Shown here: positions 38,282 to 48,541 of the stretch, piece after piece
Layout of the letters: every line of letters starts with the position of its first letter
Position numbering within the stretch: position 1 is the first letter of the stretch
DNA from: Kitasatospora arboriphila
Lineage (GTDB): Bacteria; Actinomycetota; Actinomycetes; Mycobacteriales; Mycobacteriaceae
Assembly (NCBI RefSeq): GCF_000717275.1
Contig: NZ_JNYV01000001.1
Location: 434,001 to 498,000 of the forward strand
Reading direction: 5' to 3'
DNA length: 64,000 nt
Translations under genes and position numbers: made by a program
The notes under the pieces: model-generated
Told to the model about the DNA's origin: nothing
The model's input: only the letters and a program-made list of their open reading frames with translations
The model's database searches: none

Positions 38282-38872
38282 GTGACCACATCCGAAGCCT
38301 CGAGCGAGCCTGCAGTTTTCCGCAGCGCCATCGAATCGATGCATGCGGCCAAGGTGCGGTCGGAGATCGAGCTCGGCAGCATTCGCCCACCTCAGCGGCT
38401 GGCGCCCTTCAGCTATGCAGTGGGCGCCGAGGTGACCCAGCCCGACGACGGCGAGATCGCCACGGACTCCGACGGCAGCGCTTTCGGCCGGCTGATCCTG
38501 CTCTACGATCCCGACGGACACGAGGCCTGGAACGGCACCATGCGGTTGGTTGCTTTCATCCAGGCAGAAGTCGAAGCCGTCCTCGCCGCCGACCCGCTGC
38601 TCCCGGAGGTCGCGTGGAGCTGGCTCACCGAGGCGCTGGCGCAACCCACCATCGAGATCACGGCCCTCGGCGGCACGGTCACCTCCACCTCATCGGTTCG
38701 GTACGGCGACATCTCCGGACCACCGCGAGCTCATCAACTGGAACTCCGCGCCTCCTGGACCGCGACCAACAGTGACCTCGACGGGCACGTCGAGGCTTTC
38801 TGCGAGGTGCTGTCGCTCGCGGCCGGGCTGCCGCCGACAGGCGTCACGCAGCTCGGCTTCACCAAAGCGTGA
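38282..38872 (+). CDS. DUF3000 domain protein
   Basis: A 196-residue soluble protein of unknown function. APFSYAVGAEV, GRLILLYDPDGHEAWNGTMRLV and the terminal GLPPTGVTQLGF are recognisable DUF3000 segments. It sits 12 bp before an RNase D-like gene, an arrangement conserved across actinobacteria, so a link to RNA processing is plausible but unproven. Confidence 0.9.
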   Translation: MTTSEASSEPAVFRSAIESMHAAKVRSEIELGSIRPPQRLAPFSYAVGAEVTQPDDGEIATDSDGSAFGRLILLYDPDGHEAWNGTMRLVAFIQAEVEAVLAADPLLPEVAWSWLTEALAQPTIEITALGGTVTSTSSVRYGDISGPPRAHQLELRASWTATNSDLDGHVEAFCEVLSLAAGLPPTGVTQLGFTKA

Positions 38873-38884
38873 GCCGCGACGCCG

Positions 38885-40234
38885 ATGACCGATCCCACGA
38901 GCACTGACCCGACGGCCCACACCGGCCCGGGCGATCAGTCATCCGGCGACCCGGAGGTGGCGGACGGCGGCACCACGGACGAGCCCGACCGTCCCGAACC
39001 GATCCCGCTGACAGAACCGGCGGATGGCGTTCCGCCCGTCTTGTCCACCCCAGCCGAGTTCGCCGAGGCCGGCCGACTGCTGTCCGAGGGCACGGGTCCG
39101 GTGGCTCTCGACACCGAACGCGCCTCGGGTTTCCGCTACTCGGGGCGGGCATACCTCATCCAGATCAAACGAACCGGTAGCGGATCCTTCCTCATCGATC
39201 CCATCGATCATCCTGAGGCGCTGACCCCGGTGATCGACGCACTCGACGGCCCCGAATGGATCCTCCACGCAGCCGATCAGGACCTGCCGTGCCTACGCGA
39301 GCTCGGATTCCGCTGTGCTCGGCTCTTCGACACCGAACTGGCCGGCCGGTTGCTCGGGATCGCCAGAGTCAACCTCGCGGCGATGGTCGAGCACTTCTTG
39401 GGGCTGGGCCTGGTGAAGGGACACGGAGCAGCCGACTGGTCGAGGCGTCCTCTGCCGGCCGACTGGCTCAACTATGCCGCTCTCGACGTCGAGGTCCTGA
39501 TCGAACTGCGTGAAGCGGTTGCGGCCGCTCTGGTCGATGCAGGCAAGGAGACCTGGGCCGAACAGGAATTCGCCGCCGTACTGGCCCGACCGGATCCACC
39601 GCCTCGCGCCGACAGGTGGCGACGTGTTTCACGTATCCACACCATCAAGTCGCCGCGCATCCTCGCAGCCGTCCAGCAGCTCTGGAATGCCCGCGAAGAG
39701 ATCGCCCGGCGTCGTGATGTGGCTCCCGGACGCATCCTTCCCGACTCGGCCATCATCGCCGCTGCCACCGCGGACCCGAAGTCACTCGACGAACTGTACA
39801 AAGTGCCGGTGTTCGGCGGCCCTCGCCAACGTCGCCAGGCCGCCCGGTGGCTGTCGGCGCTGGATGCCGCGCGCCGACTGACCGACAAGGAACTGCCGTC
39901 GCGTCGGCCGGCAACGGTGGGTCTACCGCCTGTCAATAGATGGGAGGGCAAGGATCCCGAGGCCGCTGCCCGGTTGGCAGGGATTCGAGCCGGCCTCACC
40001 GACCTCTCCGAACGGTTCTCGGTACCCGTCGAGAACCTGCTGCTCCCCGAGCTGGTTCGCCAGGTGTCCTGGGAGGGAATCGATCCGCCCACCGTGCAGG
40101 CAGTCGAGCAACGACTGGCCGCGGGTGGCGCACGTCCATGGCAGATCGAGCTGACGGCACCGGTGATCAGCGAAGCACTGGGTCGGCCACTCGAGGACGA
40201 GGATGCCGACGGGCCGTCAACCGACAACGATTGA
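38885..40234 (+). CDS. RNase D-like 3'-5' exoribonuclease with HRDC domain
   Basis: A 449-residue DEDD exonuclease probably trimming RNA 3' ends. The catalytic acids are in ALDTERASG (about 74-82), the HAADQDLPCL segment and the YAALDVEVL motif. An HRDC domain follows (about 225-310), then a second helical region. The first 45 residues are Asp/Thr/Pro-rich and probably disordered. It converges on dxs with an 11-bp gap. Confidence 0.92.
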   Translation: MTDPTSTDPTAHTGPGDQSSGDPEVADGGTTDEPDRPEPIPLTEPADGVPPVLSTPAEFAEAGRLLSEGTGPVALDTERASGFRYSGRAYLIQIKRTGSGSFLIDPIDHPEALTPVIDALDGPEWILHAADQDLPCLRELGFRCARLFDTELAGRLLGIARVNLAAMVEHFLGLGLVKGHGAADWSRRPLPADWLNYAALDVEVLIELREAVAAALVDAGKETWAEQEFAAVLARPDPPPRADRWRRVSRIHTIKSPRILAAVQQLWNAREEIARRRDVAPGRILPDSAIIAAATADPKSLDELYKVPVFGGPRQRRQAARWLSALDAARRLTDKELPSRRPATVGLPPVNRWEGKDPEAAARLAGIRAGLTDLSERFSVPVENLLLPELVRQVSWEGIDPPTVQAVEQRLAAGGARPWQIELTAPVISEALGRPLEDEDADGPSTDND

Positions 40235-40245
40235 CGGCGTGCCCG

Positions 40246-42228
40246 TCACCGGCCGGATTCGCGTGTGCCTGAACTGTTCTCGGGACGTACATCGTCAGAA
40301 CCCGCAAAGCCGGAGTCCAGATCGTTCTCGTCCGACGACGACAGCTGTGGTTGCATCCGGGAGACCATGGCGGTGATCGCCCGGGCAACGTCCTGAGCCG
40401 TGAGTCCGAGCTCATCGAGCAGCTGCCCACGCGAGGCAGGCGTCAGAAACTCCTGAGCGATACCGACATCGCGGACCGGCGTCGAGATCCCCTTGGCCCG
40501 AAGGCTTTCCGAGACCGATGACCCGACGCCACCATGCACTCCACCGTCTTCCACGGTGATCACCAGACGGTGCTCGATGGCAAGCTCGGAGATGGACTCG
40601 GGCACCGGCAGCACCCAGCGAGGGTCGACCACCGTGGTACCGATCCCCTGCTGCGCCAGCCTGGCGGCAGTGTCCATGGCCAACGAGGCGAACGGACCCA
40701 CCGCGACGATCAGGACGTCTTCGGACTCACCGCGACCCGGCCGGTGCAGCACATCGGTGCCGTCGGCGAGTCGATCGATAGCCCGGATGTCCTCGGGCAC
40801 GGCACCTTTCGGAAAACGCAGCGCCGTGGGGCCGTCGTTGATGTCGAGCGCCTCGGCGAGCTCCTCACGCAGCCGCACCGAATCGCGGGGCGCGGCGACC
40901 CTCATGCCCGGCACGATGGACATCAGGGACAGGTCCCACATTCCGTTGTGGCTGGGGCCATCCGGGCCGGTGACGCCGGCGCGGTCGAGCACAAGTGTCA
41001 CCGGCTGGCCGAGCAGGGCAACGTCCATCAGCAACTGGTCGAACGCGCGGTTGAGAAACGTGGAGTAGATGGCGACAACCGGGTGCATCCCACCGAGCGC
41101 AAGTCCCGCCGCCGAGGTGAGGGCATGCTGTTCGGCGATGCCCACGTCGAACATCCGGTCCGGGAAACGCTCACCGAAAGCGGCCAGCCCGGTGGGCCCG
41201 GCCATCGCCGCGGTGATGGCGACGATGTCACGTCGCTGACCCCCGGCCTCGACCAGGGCAGCCGAGAAGACCGAAGTCCAGTCCGGGGCCGACACCGAGG
41301 TCGCCTTGCCGGTGGCCGGATCGATGATCCCGGTGGAGTGCATCTGGTCCGCGATGTCGTTCTCGGCGTGGTGATAACCCATGCCTTTGCGGGTCACGGT
41401 GTGGACGATGACCGGTCCGCCGAATGCCTTCGCCTGGCGCAGAGCGTTTTCGAGCGCGTCCTGGTCATGGCCGTCGACCGGCCCGACGTACTTGAGGCCG
41501 AGATCGGTGAACATGGCCTGGGGTGTGAGCGCATCTTTGATACCGGTCTTGAGACCGTGCAGAGCGGAGTACGCGAGTTGCCCGAAAAGCGGCAGACGCA
41601 ACACCGCGCGCCGGCCTTCGTCGAGCACTCGCTCGTATGCGGGCTGTAGCCGCAGCCCGGACAGATGTTGGGCGAATCCGCCGATGGTCGGCGCGTACGA
41701 ACGACCGTTGTCGTTGACGATGATCACCATCTTGCGATCGCCGGCGGCGATGTTGTTGAGTGCCTCCCAGCACATCCCCCCGGTGAGCGCACCATCTCCG
41801 ACGATCGGCACGACGTGCCGGTCCTGACCGGTCAGTGCAAACGCCTTGGACAGCCCATCTGCGTACGACAACGCCGCGGACGCGTGCGATGACTCGATCC
41901 AGTCGTGCTCGCTCTCGGCTCGCTCCTGGTAACCGGTCAGCCCGCCACGCTGACGCAGGGTGTCGAAGGCACCTTTGCGTCCGGTGACGATCTTGTGCAC
42001 ATAACACTGATGACCGGTGTCGAAGAGCAGCGCGTCCTGGGGCGAGTCGAACACCCGGTGCAGCGCCAAGGTCAGCTCTACGACTCCGAGATTCGGTCCT
42101 AGGTGGCCGCCGGTCGCCGACACCTTCGCGATGAGGAACTGCCGGATGTCCTGAGCCAGTTCCTGGGTCTGCTCCAGGGAGAGCTCGCGCAGGTCGGCGG
42201 GTGAATTGACCGAATCCAGCACGCTCAT
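40246..42228 (-). CDS. dxs: 1-deoxy-D-xylulose-5-phosphate synthase
   Basis: Thiamine-diphosphate enzyme joining pyruvate and glyceraldehyde 3-phosphate, the first step of the MEP isoprenoid pathway. The 660 residues include GGHLGPNLG, the ThDP motif beginning [16 protein letters not shown], and [15 protein letters not shown] with the catalytic glutamate. The tail is extended with a Ser/Asp-rich segment. ATG 42228 was chosen because AAAGGA lies 7 nt upstream; an earlier ATG (42243) is possible. Confidence 0.96.
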   Translation of the reverse strand: MSVLDSVNSPADLRELSLEQTQELAQDIRQFLIAKVSATGGHLGPNLGVVELTLALHRVFDSPQDALLFDTGHQCYVHKIVTGRKGAFDTLRQRGGLTGYQERAESEHDWIESSHASAALSYADGLSKAFALTGQDRHVVPIVGDGALTGGMCWEALNNIAAGDRKMVIIVNDNGRSYAPTIGGFAQHLSGLRLQPAYERVLDEGRRAVLRLPLFGQLAYSALHGLKTGIKDALTPQAMFTDLGLKYVGPVDGHDQDALENALRQAKAFGGPVIVHTVTRKGMGYHHAENDIADQMHSTGIIDPATGKATSVSAPDWTSVFSAALVEAGGQRRDIVAITAAMAGPTGLAAFGERFPDRMFDVGIAEQHALTSAAGLALGGMHPVVAIYSTFLNRAFDQLLMDVALLGQPVTLVLDRAGVTGPDGPSHNGMWDLSLMSIVPGMRVAAPRDSVRLREELAEALDINDGPTALRFPKGAVPEDIRAIDRLADGTDVLHRPGRGESEDVLIVAVGPFASLAMDTAARLAQQGIGTTVVDPRWVLPVPESISELAIEHRLVITVEDGGVHGGVGSSVSESLRAKGISTPVRDVGIAQEFLTPASRGQLLDELGLTAQDVARAITAMVSRMQPQLSSSDENDLDSGFAGSDDVRPENSSGTRESGR

Positions 42229-42316
42229 CCCAGGTCCTTTCATGGCAATGGGCAACGGCGAGATGTTCGAGACCGTCGCTGCGCCGCCGGGCTGTGGCGG
42301 CGCGTGGTCACCCAGT

Positions 42317-43705
42317 CTACGGACGTATGCCACTGCGGGCTCGTACCGCAGCCGACTGTGGCGAGGACCGCAGTAGCGCGATCGCTTCGATGTGGTGGGT
42401 CAGCGGGAACGCGTCGAAACCGCGCAGCCAGTGCACCTCGTAGCCGCCGCGTCGATAGTCCGCCAGGTCACGGGCGAAGCTGGCCGGGTCGCAGCCGACA
42501 GCGATGATCGCCGAGGGCGCTGCGGCGACGATCTTGTCGACCACTTCCCTGCCCGCGCCCGCGCGTGGCGGGTCGGCGACAACAACGGTCGGGGCGGGCA
42601 GATCCGCCACAGTCCTGGTCACGCTGGAGTGGTGGAAGTGCACACGCGGGTCGTCGGCGAATGTCTCGGATCCCGCAGCGACCGCCTGTGGGTCCGTCTC
42701 CACGACATGGACGGTCACCACCGCGCGGGTGCTGTCGCACTCGTCGAGGATCGCGCCGGCCAGTGTTCCGGCTCCCCCGTACAGATCCCAGGCGACCACG
42801 GACGGACCCAGGTCGGCCTGCCGGAGCAGTTCTCGAACCGTGTTCGCGTACCCGGCTGCCGCCAGCCGGTGGGCCTGCCAGAAGCCCGACACCGGCAAGA
42901 GCCACGTCCGATTCCCGACCGTGCGCTGAACCGATTCGGTGCCCGAGACGATCTCCTCGATCCGCGGCGCTGCGCGTTTCGAGCGTGACCGTTGCGCCTG
43001 ACCACGTCGATCGTTTGCCCGGGTCCGCCGCTTCGCCGGTCGACCGCGTTCTGCCTCCGGTGGCGCGATCTGCGAGATGTGCCGCTGTTCGTCGTCACCG
43101 ATCGTGATGACCAGCTCGCCCCCGGGTGTCAGGCCGGTGTACTCGTCGAGCCCACCGAGCATGCCGGTGACCGGCTGCGCACAGTCCAGTCGTGGGATCA
43201 CCGCATGCGATCCGAAGGCCGCCAGGCCGGGCCTGCCGTCGTCGTCGACGAACAGCCGTTGCCTGATCCGCCATCCTGTCTCCGGTTCGGATCCGGCATG
43301 CGGGTCGAGCGAGGTGACCTCGCCTTCCCAGGTGATCCCGCCCATCCTGGACAGCAATTCGGTGAGCACAGATGACTTCAGCTCGCGCGCATGGCTTCCG
43401 GTGGTATGGGACAGATCACAGCAGCCGGCGCCGCCACCGGGGGCTCCCGCCGGGCAGGCCGGGTCGATGCGGTGATCGGACGGGGTGAGGATGTCCACCA
43501 CCTCGGCGCGGCAGAACCCTTTGCCACGATCCTCGGTGACCTGGACCCGCAACCGTTCTCCCGGCAGCGCGTGCCGGACGAAGACAACCCTGCCTTCATG
43601 GCGGCCGACACAGACGCCGCCGTGACCCAGCCGGTCAACGGTGATGTCGAATTCTCTTCCCAGCCAACCGGTGTCGTGGCCTTCTCTGCTCTCGGGGCCG
43701 CTCAC
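42317..43705 (-). CDS. TRAM-domain class I SAM-dependent RNA methyltransferase (TrmA/RlmD family)
   Basis: A 462-residue RNA (uracil-C5) methyltransferase-like protein: N-terminal TRAM domain ([20 protein letters not shown]), a Cys-rich segment (CPAG...GAGCC) where related enzymes bind an Fe-S cluster, the SAM site [13 protein letters not shown] and DPPRAGAG, and the catalytic cysteine in [12 protein letters not shown]. An Arg/Lys-rich insertion (about 215-245) replaces a normally conserved linker. The target base is unknown. It overlaps the KimA-type gene by 4 bp. Confidence 0.88.
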   Translation of the reverse strand: MSGPESREGHDTGWLGREFDITVDRLGHGGVCVGRHEGRVVFVRHALPGERLRVQVTEDRGKGFCRAEVVDILTPSDHRIDPACPAGAPGGGAGCCDLSHTTGSHARELKSSVLTELLSRMGGITWEGEVTSLDPHAGSEPETGWRIRQRLFVDDDGRPGLAAFGSHAVIPRLDCAQPVTGMLGGLDEYTGLTPGGELVITIGDDEQRHISQIAPPEAERGRPAKRRTRANDRRGQAQRSRSKRAAPRIEEIVSGTESVQRTVGNRTWLLPVSGFWQAHRLAAAGYANTVRELLRQADLGPSVVAWDLYGGAGTLAGAILDECDSTRAVVTVHVVETDPQAVAAGSETFADDPRVHFHHSSVTRTVADLPAPTVVVADPPRAGAGREVVDKIVAAAPSAIIAVGCDPASFARDLADYRRGGYEVHWLRGFDAFPLTHHIEAIALLRSSPQSAAVRARSGIRP

Positions 43706-45732
43706 TCGGGCCCCCGTCCGGTGCGTTCTCCGGGTGTGGAGCCGACGCCGCGCCGGGTGTCGCCCGGGGCAATGTAGACCCGGTCGCGTTTACGGCGGTC
43801 GGACGAGCTCAGCTGCCACGGAACCGATGTCACCATCACACCTGGTTCGAACAGCAGACGACCCTTGAGGCGCAGAGCCGACTGGTTGTGCAAGATCTGC
43901 TCCCACCAATGTCCCACCACGTATTCCGGGATGAACACCGTCACCACATCGCGCGGTGACTCACGCCGCAGTCGGCGCACGTACTCGATGACCGGCCGGG
44001 TGACCTCTCGATACGGCGAGGCGATCACCTTGAGCGGCACGGTGATGTCGCTGTCTTCCCACTGCGCCACCAGTTTCCGGGTGTCGCGGTCGTCGACGTT
44101 CACGGTGACGGCTTCGAGGGTGTCCGGACGGGTGGCCCTGGCGAACGCTATCGCCCGGCGGGTCGGCAGGTGCAGCGTGGACACGAGCACGATCGAGTGG
44201 GTGCGGCTCGGCAACACCGCCTCGTAGTCGGAATTGTCCAGTTCGGCCTGCACCGAGGCGTAGTGCCGGTGGATCAGCTTCATCAGGCCGAAGATCGCGA
44301 CCATCGCCACGATGGCGATCCACGCTCCGGCAAGGAATTTCGTCACCAGCACGATCATCAGGACCGAGCCGGTCATCACCAGACCGATGCTGTTGATCAC
44401 CCGCGAGCGCAGCATCCGCGACCTTGCGCTGGGATCCTTCTCTGTCTTGAGGTGCCGCGTCCAGTGCCGGACCATGCCGATCTGGCTGAGGGTGAACGAC
44501 ACGAACACCCCGACGATGTAGAGCTGGATCAACGCGGTCACCTCAGCGCCGAAGGCCACGACAAACGCGATCGCCGCCGCTGCGAGAAAGAGGATTCCGT
44601 TCGAGAAGGCAAGCCGGTCACCACGGGTGTGGAGCTGCCGCGGGAGGTAGCGATCCTGTGCCAGAACCGAACCGAGGACGGGGAAACCGTTGAACGCCGT
44701 GTTCGCTGCGAGTACCAGGATCAGCGCGGTGACGATGGTCACGAAGTAGAAGCCGGGCGTGAACCCGCCGAACACGGCGTGTCCGATCTGCGCGATCAGA
44801 GACTTCTGTTCGTATCCGTCGGGGGCGCCGATGAGGTCCTTCGCCGGATCCGATACGTACTTCACACCGATCTGTTTGGCCAGCAGGATCATGCCCATCA
44901 ACAGGACGATGCAGATGCCGCCGAGCAGCAGCAGGGTGGTGGCCGCATTGCGGGACTTGGGCTTCTTGAACGCGGGTACCCCGTTGCTGATCGCCTCCAC
45001 CCCGGTCAGTGCCGCGCAGCCGGACGAGAACGCCCTGGCGATGAGGAACACGAACGCGATACCGACGAGGTGACTCTGCTCGGCCTTGATCTCGTAGCCT
45101 GCGGTCTCGGCGGTGAGGTCATCACCGAACACGAGGACCCGCAGGAAACCCCAGCCGAGCATCGCGACCATCCCGAAGATGAAGGCGTAGGTGGGAATTG
45201 CGAACGCAGTGCCCGATTCTCGGAGTCCGCGCAGGTTGATCGACGTCAGCAGAACGATCGCCACCACGCAGAACCACACCTTGTGGTCCTGGACCAGTGG
45301 GATGGCGGAGCCGATGTTCTCGGCCGCCGATGCGATGGACACGGCCACCGTCAAGACATAGTCGACCAGCAGTGCGCTACCGACCGTCAGGCCGGCAGTG
45401 GGGCCGAGGTTGGTCGTCGCCACCTCGTAGTCTCCGCCCCCGGAGGGATAGGCGTGGACGTTCTGCCGGTAGCTGGCGACCACAACGACCATCACCAAGG
45501 CGACTGCAAGACCGATCCAGGGTGTGTACGTATACGCGGACAAGCCGGCGACCGAGAGGACGAGGAAGATCTCCTGCGGGGCGTAGGCCACCGATGACAT
45601 GGCATCGGAGGCGAAGACCGGGAGGGCGATCCGCTTGGGCAGCAAGGTGTGCCCGAGTTTGTCGCTCCTGAAAGGACGTCCCAGCAGCAGCCGTTTGGCT
45701 GCGGTGGAGGTCTTCGACACCGTGGACACCAA
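43702..45732 (-). CDS. KimA-type potassium importer (APC superfamily)
   Basis: A 676-residue transporter with about 12 helices followed by a cytosolic alpha/beta domain (about 490-640). The segments ASDAMSSVAYAPQEI, AYPSGGGDYEVA, SSGCAALTGVEAISNGVPAF, LILVLAANTAFNGFP and ILHNQSALRLKGRL match KimA, the K+/H+ symporter of B. subtilis, along the whole length. The divergent neighbours are two TrkA potassium-regulatory genes, which supports K+ uptake. GTG 45732 is the first start; GTG 45723 is an alternative. Older annotations call this an amino-acid permease. Confidence 0.85.
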   Translation of the reverse strand: MVSTVSKTSTAAKRLLLGRPFRSDKLGHTLLPKRIALPVFASDAMSSVAYAPQEIFLVLSVAGLSAYTYTPWIGLAVALVMVVVVASYRQNVHAYPSGGGDYEVATTNLGPTAGLTVGSALLVDYVLTVAVSIASAAENIGSAIPLVQDHKVWFCVVAIVLLTSINLRGLRESGTAFAIPTYAFIFGMVAMLGWGFLRVLVFGDDLTAETAGYEIKAEQSHLVGIAFVFLIARAFSSGCAALTGVEAISNGVPAFKKPKSRNAATTLLLLGGICIVLLMGMILLAKQIGVKYVSDPAKDLIGAPDGYEQKSLIAQIGHAVFGGFTPGFYFVTIVTALILVLAANTAFNGFPVLGSVLAQDRYLPRQLHTRGDRLAFSNGILFLAAAAIAFVVAFGAEVTALIQLYIVGVFVSFTLSQIGMVRHWTRHLKTEKDPSARSRMLRSRVINSIGLVMTGSVLMIVLVTKFLAGAWIAIVAMVAIFGLMKLIHRHYASVQAELDNSDYEAVLPSRTHSIVLVSTLHLPTRRAIAFARATRPDTLEAVTVNVDDRDTRKLVAQWEDSDITVPLKVIASPYREVTRPVIEYVRRLRRESPRDVVTVFIPEYVVGHWWEQILHNQSALRLKGRLLFEPGVMVTSVPWQLSSSDRRKRDRVYIAPGDTRRGVGSTPGERTGRGPE

Positions 45733-45859
45733 GCAAACAATAGGGCCTGTGCTGCCGTATAGCTACGTCGGTCACGGTAGCGTTCGGGAGAGTGAGTGGA
45801 CGCGGCCGAGCCGAGCTCGGAGCAACAGTTCACCCAGGTGATTTGAGCGAGGAGTTCTC

Positions 45860-46528
45860 ATGCATGTTGTGGTGATGGGATGCGGTCGCGTGGGCGCGTC
45901 CATTGCCCAGGAACTGCAAGGTTCCGGGCACGATGTGTCGATCATCGACCGCGACGCCACAGCGTTCCGGCGACTCCCCGAGGATTTTGGCGGAACCAAG
46001 GTCAAGGGCGTCGGATTCGATCAGGAAGTGTTGCGCCGCGCAGGAATCGCCGAAGCCGACGCCTTCGCGGCGGTCTCCTCCGGTGACAACTCCAACATCA
46101 TCGCCGCACGGGTCGCCCGCGAGACCTTCAATGTGCCCAAGGTCGTCGCCCGGATCTACGACGCCAAGCGCGCCGCGGTCTACGAACGGCTGGGCATTCC
46201 CACCGTGGCGACGGTGCCGTGGACCACCGACCGGTTCATCTCCGCGCTGGGCAGTGGCAGTGCTGACGATGTCGCCTGGACCGAACCGTCGGGCGAGGTC
46301 GCGATCGTCCAGCTCACCGTGCACGAATCGTGGGTGGGAACCTCGGTGACCCTGTTCCAGGAGAACACCGGGTCCCGGGTCAGTTTCATCAATCGGCTGG
46401 GCAGGCCCGTGTTACCCAGCCCGAAATCAGTTCTCCAGCAGGATGATCAGGTCTTCGTCGCGGCCCTCACCGACAACCTCGAGGCAGTGCGCACAGTTGC
46501 CGCCGGCGTGGCCCCGGAGTTCGACTGA
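45860..46528 (+). CDS. ceoB: TrkA-family potassium uptake protein CeoB
   Basis: Cytosolic regulatory subunit, 222 residues: N-terminal Rossmann RCK_N domain (MGCGRVGASIAQELQ, with acidic Asp30 in IIDRD for NAD binding) and RCK_C (from about 140). GAGGAG precedes ATG 45860. It forms a pair with ceoC 65 bp downstream and is divergent from the KimA-type gene. No TrkH/KtrB pore gene is in the window. Confidence 0.92.
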   Translation: MHVVVMGCGRVGASIAQELQGSGHDVSIIDRDATAFRRLPEDFGGTKVKGVGFDQEVLRRAGIAEADAFAAVSSGDNSNIIAARVARETFNVPKVVARIYDAKRAAVYERLGIPTVATVPWTTDRFISALGSGSADDVAWTEPSGEVAIVQLTVHESWVGTSVTLFQENTGSRVSFINRLGRPVLPSPKSVLQQDDQVFVAALTDNLEAVRTVAAGVAPEFD

Positions 46529-46593
46529 GTTCTGCCCGCATCACCCACCCAGTCACGAACGAGGTCTTTCGACCACAGCCCGTAGGAGAAATC

Positions 46594-47268
46594 ATGAAGG
46601 TCGCGATCGCCGGAGCCGGCGCGGTAGGCCGTTCCATCGCACGGGAGCTGATCGCCAACGCCCACGACGTCACGTTGCTCGAGCGCAATCCTGAGCACAT
46701 CGACGAGGAATCGGTACCGGGGGCACAGTGGGTCGGCGGCGATGCGTGTGAGTTGGACAACCTCGAGCGGGTTCAGCTGCAGCGGTTCGACGTGGTGATC
46801 GCGGCCACCGGAGACGACAAGGCCAACCTGGTGGTCAGCCTGCTCGCGAAAACCGAGTTCGCGGTCCACCGTGTGGTTGCCCGGGTCAACGATCCCCGCA
46901 ACGAGTGGTTGTTCGACGAGGACTGGGGCGTGGATGTGGCCGTCTCCACACCGCGGATGCTCGCCTCCCTGGTCGAGGAAGCCGTGTCGGTGGGTGATCT
47001 GGTCCGACTCATGACCTTCCGGCAAGGGCAGGCCAATCTCGTCGAGATGACGCTTCCCGACAACACACCCTTGGCGGGCAAACCCGTGAAAAAGCTGCGA
47101 CTTCCCCGCGACGCCGCTCTGGTCACGATCCTGCGGGGCGGACGCGTGATCGTGCCGCTCGCCGACGACGCCGTGGAAGGCGGCGACGAGCTGATCTTCA
47201 TCGTGCCCGCCGAGGCCGAAGGTCAGTTGCGGGCAGCGATCATCGAGCCGGCGGGGCCTGCCCGCTGA
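46594..47268 (+). CDS. ceoC: TrkA-family potassium uptake protein CeoC
   Basis: Second RCK protein, 224 residues, similar in layout to ceoB: GAGAVGRSIAREL at the N-terminus with an acidic residue in LLERN, and an RCK_C domain with LAGKPVKKLRLPRDAALV. TAGGAGAA precedes ATG 46594. The last 29 bp overlap the end of the convergent DUF3159 gene. Confidence 0.92.
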   Translation: MKVAIAGAGAVGRSIARELIANAHDVTLLERNPEHIDEESVPGAQWVGGDACELDNLERVQLQRFDVVIAATGDDKANLVVSLLAKTEFAVHRVVARVNDPRNEWLFDEDWGVDVAVSTPRMLASLVEEAVSVGDLVRLMTFRQGQANLVEMTLPDNTPLAGKPVKKLRLPRDAALVTILRGGRVIVPLADDAVEGGDELIFIVPAEAEGQLRAAIIEPAGPAR

Positions 47269-48070
47269 TCCCGTCGGGCTGCTCCGGGGTGTTGTCTTCG
47301 GACACACCGTCGATGACGCGCGTGCCGGTGCCACGGGAAGTGCCTTCGTCCGGGCCCGGTTCGGCTGCGACGGCGGCCTGATCCACAGACTCTTCCTTGT
47401 GTGCCCAACGGACCAAGAAGAACGTGGCAACAACTGCGGCCGCTGTCAGCGGCCACCCCATCCCGATCCGTGCGATCGCGAGAGCGCCGGTTTCGTCGTG
47501 GTCGTAGAGGAATGACTGCACGAGGTAGCGCACACCGAAGAGGGCTGCCCAGATGGCGGTCGCGATGTCGTAGGCGATCAACGTGCGCCGATGACGACGC
47601 CAGTCGGTTCCGTTGCCATTCAACGTGTTCCAGATCACGCCGACCAGGGGCCACCGGACGATGATGGAGACCACGAAGACGCCAGCGTAGAGCAGTGTCG
47701 TCCAGATGCCGAAGAGGAAGAACCCCTTCGCATCGCCCGTGCGGTGAGCGATGAACGCGCACACCGCCACGCCGATCACACCGGAGATCGCCGGCTGAAT
47801 GGGTTCACGCCGCACCAGCCGGACGAGGAAGATGACCAGCGCGGTGGCCAGGGCGGCGTAAATGGCCACCGTCAGATTCCACAGCGAGTTGGCCGGGACG
47901 AACACGAGGATCGGCACCGACGAGTAGATCAGCCCCAATACGCCGCCCATCTGCTCCAGCAGCGTCAGCGTGGGAGCGTCGGCCTTGTCGGCGTCACCCG
48001 GGATGTCGTTGGGCGGCACCCGCTCATCGCCATCTGGCTGCTGCCGATGAGCGCTGCCGTCAGCTCTCAC
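47240..48070 (-). CDS. DUF3159 family membrane protein
   Basis: A 276-residue protein with about six hydrophobic helices between residues 40 and 235 and hydrophilic tails. GGVLGLIYSSVPILVFVPAN and RHRRTLIAYDIATAIWAALFG are DUF3159 hallmarks. The function is unknown; it sits between an OB-fold protein and the TrkA pair, as in mycobacteria. GTG 48070 lies inside the end of the OB-fold gene (11-bp overlap). The 3' ends of this gene and ceoC overlap by 29 bp. Confidence 0.88.
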   Translation of the reverse strand: MRADGSAHRQQPDGDERVPPNDIPGDADKADAPTLTLLEQMGGVLGLIYSSVPILVFVPANSLWNLTVAIYAALATALVIFLVRLVRREPIQPAISGVIGVAVCAFIAHRTGDAKGFFLFGIWTTLLYAGVFVVSIIVRWPLVGVIWNTLNGNGTDWRRHRRTLIAYDIATAIWAALFGVRYLVQSFLYDHDETGALAIARIGMGWPLTAAAVVATFFLVRWAHKEESVDQAAVAAEPGPDEGTSRGTGTRVIDGVSEDNTPEQPDGISGQAPPAR

Positions 48071-48431
48071 CGAGCAGCTCGTAGTACGGGTTGAACATCA
48101 CCTTGTTGCCGTCGTGCTCACCGATTCGGCCACGCACCGTCAACGTCCGTCCGGGTTCGATGCCGGGGATGCGATTGCGGCCGATGAACTTCAGGGTCAC
48201 CACGTCGGTTCCGTCGAAGAACTCGGCGACGATTCCGGTCTTCATGGCCTTTGAACAGGTCTGGACGGAGCGAAGCTCGCCTTGCATGGTCACCTCGTCG
48301 CCTGCCGAACAATCGCAGGCGCGCTGTGCACCTGCTTGTTGCGACTGCTGCGAGATGTCCTCGGCATCGAGTTGATCGATGTCTTCGGTGAGCCTGCGGG
48401 TGAGGCGTTTGAGATATCCGCCTGCGGTCAT
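48060..48431 (-). CDS. OB-fold nucleic acid binding domain protein
   Basis: A 123-residue protein with an N-terminal helical stretch (AGGYLKRLTRRLTEDIDQ) and an OB-fold (MQGELRSVQTCSKA to VMFNPYYELL) resembling RecG-type wedge or tRNA-anticodon folds. A CDCS segment could bind metal. Its role is unknown. The start ATG 48431 was chosen over the longer open frame because the upstream residues show no domain character. Confidence 0.8.
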   Translation of the reverse strand: MTAGGYLKRLTRRLTEDIDQLDAEDISQQSQQAGAQRACDCSAGDEVTMQGELRSVQTCSKAMKTGIVAEFFDGTDVVTLKFIGRNRIPGIEPGRTLTVRGRIGEHDGNKVMFNPYYELLGES

Positions 48432-48541
48432 TGCGCTTATGCACCCTTCGGGGACAATCGGGCTGGTGGGCACGGGGCTGTGCCTCCGCCAGAGTAGACC
48501 CCCGCACACCCGACTTCCACCCTCCACGGGAAGATCAACAG

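Noticed and set aside
44170..45597. 475-codon plus-strand frame opposite the KimA-type gene
   Set aside because: Its product is His/Arg/Asp-rich without domains; the minus-strand frame matches a transporter along its whole length.
45733..45859. c-di-AMP (ydaO/kimA) riboswitch upstream of the KimA-type gene
   Set aside because: The divergent gap is only 127 bp, shorter than the usual riboswitch, and no matching conserved segments were seen.
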